In this document: positions 59,137-64,000 of the stretch, in pieces
Position numbering within the stretch: the stretch's first letter is position 1
How the letters are laid out: the number at the start of each line of letters is the position of its first letter
Origin: Acidobacteriaceae bacterium
GTDB lineage: Bacteria > Acidobacteriota > Terriglobia > Terriglobales > Acidobacteriaceae
Reading direction: 5' to 3'
NCBI GenBank assembly: GCA_003134855.1
Contig: PLCS01000011.1
Coordinates: 51,939 to 115,938 of the forward strand
Length of the DNA: 64,000 bases
Notes under the pieces: model-generated
Told to the model about the DNA's origin: nothing
Seen by the model: the letters and a program-made list of their open reading frames with translations, nothing else
Databases searched by the model: none
Position numbers and translations under genes: made by a program

Positions 59137-61091
59137 GCGGCAACACTCCTTACGGTCAACACAGTGATGTCGTCTTCCTGGCCGAATTCTTGGGCGGCGG
59201 TGGCCAGCACGGCGGCGGCTACGCCCTTGCGCAGCATCTCCGCAATCCGCTCGAAGCCGAAGAGCCGCCCCTCGGCATCCTGCGCCTCGGCCACGCCATC
59301 GGTCATCAGCATCAGCACATCGCCCTCGGCCAGCTTGAACCGCAAAACAGGAAATGTGATTCCCGGAACCGCGCCCAGCGGCAGCGCGCCTTCCATCGCC
59401 ATCTCTTGACCGTTCAGGTAAGGCGGCAGATGGCCCGCATTGGCCAGCGTGGCGCTGCCGTCGCGCTGAATTTGCAGCGCCACGCAGGTGGCCAGGCCGC
59501 GCTCCTGCATCCGCTCATTGAGCAGCGAGAGAATCCGCAGCGGCTCGGTGGTGAAGGATGCTGCCGTACGGATGCCGCCCACAATCAGCGTGGCCAGCAT
59601 TCCGGCTTCCATGCCCTTGCCGGCCACATCGCCCACCACAATCAGCGTGCTCCCATCGGCTGCGTTGGGAACCACTTGAAAGAAGTCACCACCCACCTCG
59701 TGGGAGGGCCGGTAGACGCTTTCGATGACAAGGCCGGGCGTATCGGGCAGGTGCTCGGGAATCAGGTACCGCTGGACTTTGCGCGCCGCCTGCACCTCGG
59801 CCGCGAAGCGCTCTTCCTGGCTGCGCGTCCTGGTAAAACGGAGAATCAGGATGGCGAAGACGGCCAGAAGAAAGAGCAGGTTACCCGCTTCTTCAATGGA
59901 GATTGGAAAAGGATGGCTGATCAGGGGGATATCATAAGCCAGCCGGTGTTGCCAGCCGGCTGAGAATGTAATAATGGCGGCATTCTGGAAGAGAGAAGCC
60001 AAGGTTTGCAGCAGGACAGGCAGGAGCAAGAGGCGCGCATCCTCCAGGTTTTGCAGCGCGCGCAGGAAGAGCAGCGACAGGATCCAGAGAGAATTTGGCA
60101 GTATCGCCAAGAAAACCACCAGCGCGAATTGATAAGAGTTGAAAGGCGCGGGGAGCAGAGAAGAATTAATCAGAATAACGTAGGCGATGCCAGCAAGAAG
60201 GCAGGCAGCGGATACCCAATAGAACGTTGAACGCCGGGCCTTGAGCAACTGCCGGTAAAAGGCAAGCTGCGCGAGGCCGACGCAAAGGATCCCGGCGACA
60301 ACCTGGATAGTGCTCATGAAAGTAACCGGCGAGGGCTGCAACCAGAACCACAAGAGAGCCCACCCATGCACCGCGCTGAAGGCCAGGATCAGGGAAAAAT
60401 AAAGATACTCACGCTCCGCGCGCCGCAGCAGGAAAAGCATGAAGACCGCGATCGCGGCAAATGTTTGCAGCAGCGAGAGGATGATGGTATTGGTATAACC
60501 GAAGAGCTGTCGACCCTGAGCCGCGTCATACAAGGTCTGAATCATCGATGAATCACCAATCAGCGCGAAGGATTCGGGCCCGCCGCTGTGTTCCGCCCAC
60601 CCCTGCCAATGCCAAACGCGGATGGCGATCTCGATCTGCCGGCTCGAGGCGTTGCCCGGCGGGAGGGTGTAAATCTGGTAGGACCAGCCGCCATAGGGAA
60701 CCGGGCCGGGCGGCATCTTGCCGTAACTGCCGATCTTTTGTCCGTCGGCGTAGACCTCATAGTTCGTGTAGATGTGCGGCAAAAACAAGGTGAGATGATC
60801 CAGGCCCGCGGGCGCCTGCACCTTGAAGCGATACCAGGCCATGCCGGCGTAGCCGGGATAGCCCTGGCTATACCAGCCTTTGTCGGAGCGCAACTGTGGC
60901 CACTGCGAGTCATCGAAGCTGGGATCGGCCCAGGCCGGGTTGTCACCGGTGTGGAAGCGCCACAGGCCGTCGAGCGACGCTACAGGCAGACGGCCCATGG
61001 CGAGGTCGAAGCTTTGTGCGTACAGCGCGCCGCCCCAGCAGACGAGCAGCAAGACGACCAGCAACGCTGGCAGAGCGGGGATCTTTTTCAT
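59133..61091 (-). CDS. membrane SpoIIE/PP2C-type serine phosphatase, paralogue
   Basis: 652 residues from the ATG at 61091 (signal peptide IPALPALLVVLLLVCWGGAL). Same layout as the next gene: jelly-roll domain (DNPAWADPSFDDSQWPQLRS, YRFKVQAPAGLDHLTLFLPH), seven helices, and SpoIIE domain (HEVGGDFFQVVPNAADGSTL, VVGDVAGKGMEAGML, LANAGHLPPYLNGQE, LMTDGVAEAQDAEGRLFGF, GQEDDITVLTVRS). The ATGA overlap with the downstream paralogue implies joint translation. The two sensory domains differ much more than the catalytic ones, so they probably sense different signals. An in-frame ATG at 61109 is also possible. Confidence 0.9.
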   Translation of the reverse strand: MKKIPALPALLVVLLLVCWGGALYAQSFDLAMGRLPVASLDGLWRFHTGDNPAWADPSFDDSQWPQLRSDKGWYSQGYPGYAGMAWYRFKVQAPAGLDHLTLFLPHIYTNYEVYADGQKIGSYGKMPPGPVPYGGWSYQIYTLPPGNASSRQIEIAIRVWHWQGWAEHSGGPESFALIGDSSMIQTLYDAAQGRQLFGYTNTIILSLLQTFAAIAVFMLFLLRRAEREYLYFSLILAFSAVHGWALLWFWLQPSPVTFMSTIQVVAGILCVGLAQLAFYRQLLKARRSTFYWVSAACLLAGIAYVILINSSLLPAPFNSYQFALVVFLAILPNSLWILSLLFLRALQNLEDARLLLLPVLLQTLASLFQNAAIITFSAGWQHRLAYDIPLISHPFPISIEEAGNLLFLLAVFAILILRFTRTRSQEERFAAEVQAARKVQRYLIPEHLPDTPGLVIESVYRPSHEVGGDFFQVVPNAADGSTLIVVGDVAGKGMEAGMLATLIVGGIRTAASFTTEPLRILSLLNERMQERGLATCVALQIQRDGSATLANAGHLPPYLNGQEMAMEGALPLGAVPGITFPVLRFKLAEGDVLMLMTDGVAEAQDAEGRLFGFERIAEMLRKGVAAAVLATAAQEFGQEDDITVLTVRSVAA

Positions 61092-61150
61092 GCGGTCAAC
61101 TGGCCCCATTCGGTGCGGTGGAAGGGTTGTTGGCCTTGCTGGACGTGTGC

Positions 61151-61438
61151 TTATTTGGCGGACTCGCCGGTCTCCAGCGTGTGCAGTTCCTTGCCGGGTT
61201 TGAAGCGCACCGCCTTGCCGGGCTTGATGTTGACCTCGGTTCCGGTGCGGGGGTTGCGGCCGATGCCGGTCTTGCGGGCGCGGACGCTGAAGACGCCGAA
61301 GCCGCGCAATTCAATGCGCTCACCGGCCGTTAGAGCCTGTTTGAGGCCCTCGAAGACCGTATCCACGGCAGCCTCCGCCTTGGTGCGGGGCAGGCCCGTG
61401 CGCTCAATCACATGATGGACGATGTCCTGCTTAATCAA
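61151..61438 (-). CDS. HU/IHF-family DNA-binding protein
   Basis: 95 residues, a histone-like dimer that bends DNA. IKQDIVHHVIERTGLPRTKA, AAVDTVFEGLKQALTAGERI, ELRGFGVFSVRARKTGIGRN and PRTGTEVNIKPGKAVRFKPG are all typical, including the Arg-Asn-Pro of the intercalating arm (GRNPRTG). The start is probably the TTG at 61438, with GAGG seven bases upstream; a TTG at 61459 would add seven residues. Whether it is HU or IHF-like is not decided. Divergent from the LuxR-type regulator. Confidence 0.92.
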   Translation of the reverse strand: MIKQDIVHHVIERTGLPRTKAEAAVDTVFEGLKQALTAGERIELRGFGVFSVRARKTGIGRNPRTGTEVNIKPGKAVRFKPGKELHTLETGESAK

Positions 61439-61736
61439 AGGAGTACCTCGCTGGCGCAACTGAATTGACTGTACTACGACCTACGCTAGTGATGCTACAA
61501 GATTTACGACGATTATGGAACCCCAGACGGCAAATATGCGCAATGGCCGACATTTCCTCCCGGAATATTGGCTCGTGGTGGAGTGTCCAACCGGATTCCT
61601 GTTGTTGCGAGGAGACCGATTCGCGCTTTTTGCCTATTGAAAATCACTGAAAAATTTCGTAGGATGAATGATTGAATCCAATTTAGTATTAATCCACTCA
61701 AAAAATAACGTAAGAAAGGCCCGGAACCAGAGCTCT

Positions 61737-61898
61737 ATGTCGATTCAGAGTGACCGACGGATCAGGGAAGAATCTGTCCAGCGACGCATCATCGAGCCCT
61801 TTAGCGAGAAGCAGGCGGCTGCCGGCGTCCTCTTTCGGCGGATATCCTCGTTTGGCTATGATCCGTGTGCCTCCGCTGAGCCTGGAGGCGCGGGATGA
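61737..61898 (+). CDS. possible short leader peptide before the LuxR-type regulator
   Basis: 53 residues, basic (SDRRIREESVQRRIIEPFSE). It ends in ATGA overlapping the regulator start, so it could couple translation of the regulator. The composition is plausible, but there is no good ribosome-binding site and no known family. It may be only the leader of the regulator mRNA. Confidence 0.35.
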   Translation: MSIQSDRRIREESVQRRIIEPFSEKQAAAGVLFRRISSFGYDPCASAEPGGAG

Positions 61899-62650
61899 AC
61901 TTGATCCGCAACACTGATCCGATTCGCGTGGGTGTGCTGACCGATGAACCGCTGCGTCTGGAGGGCCTTGCCAGCATCTTCGAACACAGTCCAGGAGAGG
62001 GCTGCGCGCAAATGATTCCGGTCGCCGGGAAAATGGACGAACTTTTATCAGACTCCACTCTGGAGTACATGGTCGTGGACCTGAACTCTTCATTTGGGAG
62101 TCTGTGGATATTGGACTCCATCCGGCTCAAGCGTCCCAAAATGCGGTTGATCGTCATCGGCCCGGAAAATGACGACAATCTGGTCATGGAATCGATCATG
62201 GCCGGTGCTCGCGCCTACCTCGATCTGAAGGCCGGCCTGCAGATTGTGCATGAGGCCGTCGAAGTGGTCATCAGCGGCTCCATCTGGGCTCCGCGGCGGC
62301 TGCTCTCCACGCTGATCGACCGGCTGCTGGGAACTTCCGACGCCAGCCTCACCAATGAACCCCCTCGCTTGACCGAACGCGAGCGCCAGGTACTCGATCT
62401 GATCCTCCAGGCCTACTCCAATCGCGAGATTGCAAGAGAGTTGGGCATCGAGGAGCGTACCGTCCAGGCTCATCTCGGCCGGTTGATGCGCAAAACGGGC
62501 GCGGAGAACCGGCTCGATCTGCTGATGCGCGCGTCGAACCCCGCGCTGCTCGATGCCGCAGGAATCAGTGATCGCCGGCATATTGATCGCCGCTCGACTG
62601 ATCGCCGCCCGGTTCCTGCCTCAGGTCCGAGGTTCGTGGATCACGAGTAA
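61895..62650 (+). CDS. LuxR/NarL-type response regulator
   Basis: 251 residues. Receiver domain with the acidic pair in GVLTDEPL, a phosphorylatable Asp in YMVVDLNS and Lys in YLDLKAG; the switch Thr/Ser is not obvious. The C-terminal LuxR helix-turn-helix reads LTERERQVLDLILQAYSNRE, then IARELGIEERTVQAHLGRLM. The last 25 residues contain three DRR triplets five residues apart (ISDRRHIDRRSTDRRP), encoded by a 15-bp tandem repeat (GATCGCCG core), an unusual basic tail. No histidine kinase is next to it. Confidence 0.9.
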   Translation: MNLIRNTDPIRVGVLTDEPLRLEGLASIFEHSPGEGCAQMIPVAGKMDELLSDSTLEYMVVDLNSSFGSLWILDSIRLKRPKMRLIVIGPENDDNLVMESIMAGARAYLDLKAGLQIVHEAVEVVISGSIWAPRRLLSTLIDRLLGTSDASLTNEPPRLTERERQVLDLILQAYSNREIARELGIEERTVQAHLGRLMRKTGAENRLDLLMRASNPALLDAAGISDRRHIDRRSTDRRPVPASGPRFVDHE

Positions 62651-63121
62651 ACTGCCGGGGTTACTTCTACCCATACTCCTTTTGTAATTATCTTTATATA
62701 CAATGGTTTAGAGCGAAGCATTGGTATGGATTCCTGCGCCCGAAGCACGCTTCACGGCTCGTTACTCATCAGTAAATAGTTTTAATTACTTTTATCCATA
62801 CTCCTTTCGTAACTTGAAACATGAGCAATATTGATCACACGCAATCGTGACGACTGTCACAGAATTAGTCCAGAAACAACGCAGATCTGGGGAAAGGAGT
62901 TCCCAGGCGGCATGACTTACGTGAAGCCTGGGAACTCCTATTTTTTCCTTTCACCGCGAACTCGGCCCTGCGATTCATCCCATCAGCCCTCCCCCACCGT
63001 ACATCTTTACATCCCAATAACAAGACCGGCTCGTCCGCTCCCGATTCTTCCTCCCGTGATGGGAAAATCCATGCGCGCAGGCCCTTGAATGTTGTAGGCT
63101 GTCTGTGGAAAGGATCAGGAT
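62651..63121. promoter_or_regulatory. 471-bp intergenic region with 27-bp direct repeats
   Basis: Two copies of a 27-bp repeat (62661-62687 and 62786-62812; 24 of 27 identical; core CCATACTCCTTT) lie 125 bp apart in A+T-rich DNA downstream of the regulator gene and upstream of the terminator and SYLF gene. The first contains three overlapping strings of the TACYYMT form (TACTTCT, TACCCAT, TACTCCT), like NarL sites. TTACTCATCAGTAA (62762-62775) is an additional small palindrome. Confidence 0.5.
62895..62946 (+). terminator. Rho-independent terminator
   Basis: AGGAGTTCCCAGGC (62895-62908) pairs perfectly with GCCTGGGAACTCCT (62926-62939), followed by A and six T. A 17-base loop separates the arms. 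It ends transcription from the regulator side before the SYLF gene. Confidence 0.88.
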
Positions 63122-63814
63122 ATGAAGAAGACACTTGCTTTGCTCTGCCTCTGTTTCATGTTTCCATCGGCCGCCTTCGCAGGCTCCACGCGGGAGAACT
63201 TGCAGGCGCGCGTCGACGCCGCCAAGACGGTGCTGGACGAGATCATGGCGGCCCAGGACAAAACCATCCCCATGAATATTCTCGAGCGCGCCACCTGCGT
63301 CGCCGTGGTGCCCGGAATGATCAAGGGCGCCTTTGTCTTCGGTGGACAGTATGGCCAGGGGGTGGTGACCTGCCGCACCGGCCATGGCTGGAGCGCGCCG
63401 GTCTTCATTCGCATGGCGGGTGGTTCGTGGGGGCTGCAGATCGGCGGCCAGTCCACCGACCTGGTGCTGGTGGCCGTCAATGATCGCGGTTTGCAGGACC
63501 TGTTGAAGAACAAGTTCAAGATCGGCGGCGATGCCTCGGCGGCGGCGGGTCCGGTGGGACGCGCCGGTCAGGCCGCCACGGACTGGAAGATGAACGCAGA
63601 ACTGCTCAGCTACTCGCGCAACAAGGGGCTCTTTGCCGGCATCGACCTGGACGGCACCAGCGTGAGCCAGAACTCGGAGGATACCGAGCTTTACTTCGGC
63701 GCTCCGCACAACTTCGAGTCCATCCTCAAAGGCAGCGTGGATGTTCCCGAAGGGGCTAAGGACTTTGTGCTTGACGTGGCGCATCAATTTGTCGCCGCCA
63801 AGAACCGCAAGTAG
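63122..63814 (+). CDS. secreted SYLF/Ysc84-domain lipid-binding protein
   Basis: 230 residues with a signal peptide (KKTLALLCLCFMFPSAAFAG). The SYLF domain follows: ERATCVAVVPGMIKGAFVFG, GQYGQGVVTCRTGHGWSAPV and FIRMAGGSWGLQIGGQSTDL, with SRNKGLFAGIDLDGTSVSQN later on. Such domains bind phosphoinositides in eukaryotes; the bacterial proteins are exported and of unclear role. Length and layout are normal. A GGA near 63113-63117 serves as a weak ribosome-binding site. Confidence 0.9.
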   Translation: MKKTLALLCLCFMFPSAAFAGSTRENLQARVDAAKTVLDEIMAAQDKTIPMNILERATCVAVVPGMIKGAFVFGGQYGQGVVTCRTGHGWSAPVFIRMAGGSWGLQIGGQSTDLVLVAVNDRGLQDLLKNKFKIGGDASAAAGPVGRAGQAATDWKMNAELLSYSRNKGLFAGIDLDGTSVSQNSEDTELYFGAPHNFESILKGSVDVPEGAKDFVLDVAHQFVAAKNRK

Positions 63815-64000
63815 TTCTTCATCCGTCCTTTTGGGGAGAGCACAGCCCAACCTATGAATGCGCTGCCTGAATCCCCGTCTCTTGAAAACCCAGCAAAATC
63901 AGGGGGTCTACCAGATTCTCGCGCAGAGCCACTTGCCTAACGCACTAAGTTATTGATATTGTTACATGTGCTCGCAATGGTTAATAGATCGGTGAAAAGT

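Overview
The window looks like a chromosomal segment of an acidobacterium (Acidobacteriota, probably class Terriglobia). The main reasons are a protein with the VWFA-related domain typical of Acidobacteria (34745-35782), a PEP-CTERM protein, a DUF3617 secreted protein, fairly high G+C, and many small genes and short repeats of acidobacterial style. No phage or plasmid backbone is present, and no rRNA operon. One tRNA gene is present.

Layout. 1-9.2 kb holds housekeeping genes: the end of a cyclic-nucleotide-binding protein, plsY-gpsA (phospholipid synthesis), ftsY, ribD and ribE, and an IscA-type protein. An A+T-rich HEPN-like gene sits among them. 9.2-16.5 kb is a minus-strand type IV pilus/type II secretion-like operon read pilC-pilB-pilM-pilN-pilO-pilP-pseudopilin, without an adjacent secretin. 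16.7-24.7 kb has a VapBC toxin-antitoxin pair, icd and mdh of the TCA cycle, a J-domain protein, yvcK and small hypothetical genes. 24.8-27.4 kb is a probable defence pair: a DNA methyltransferase fused to a nuclease-like domain, and a second nuclease-like protein. 27.4-40.2 kb has galT, mlaFE, otsB, a sigma-28/FlgM pair, the VWFA protein, a DUF3800 gene, a MATE exporter and an EAL phosphodiesterase. 40.5-44.6 kb has the PEP-CTERM protein and korAB (2-oxoglutarate:ferredoxin oxidoreductase).

44.8-53.6 kb is the most unusual part. An intact tRNA-Ile2(CAU) gene is followed 8.7 kb later by an exact 28-bp copy of its 3' end. Between them lies a seven-gene minus-strand operon: an ArsR regulator followed by HyfB, C, E, F, G and I-like subunits. 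The large subunit has lost all four cysteines that bind nickel in [NiFe] hydrogenases, while the small subunit keeps its iron-sulfur cysteines and carries a fused, half-degenerate ferredoxin domain. This is an energy-converting-hydrogenase-related (Ehr-type) membrane complex on what appears to be a tRNA-inserted island. From 53.7 kb the backbone resumes: priA, two tandem SpoIIE-type phosphatases, an HU protein, a LuxR-type regulator and a SYLF-domain protein.

The non-coding DNA is rich in repeats. There are two copies of a roughly 270-310-bp four-armed palindromic element. In both cases it appears to have been inserted at the TA of a TAA stop codon, turning it into TAG, and the arms keep their pairing although their sequences differ. 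There are also many heptanucleotide tandem arrays, a 121-bp hairpin element with a 6-bp target duplication plus half-copies of it, one inside priA, and a 116-bp element with terminal inverted repeats and TA ends. An IS200-like transposase relic and an orphan PEP-CTERM tail behind an amber codon complete the picture.
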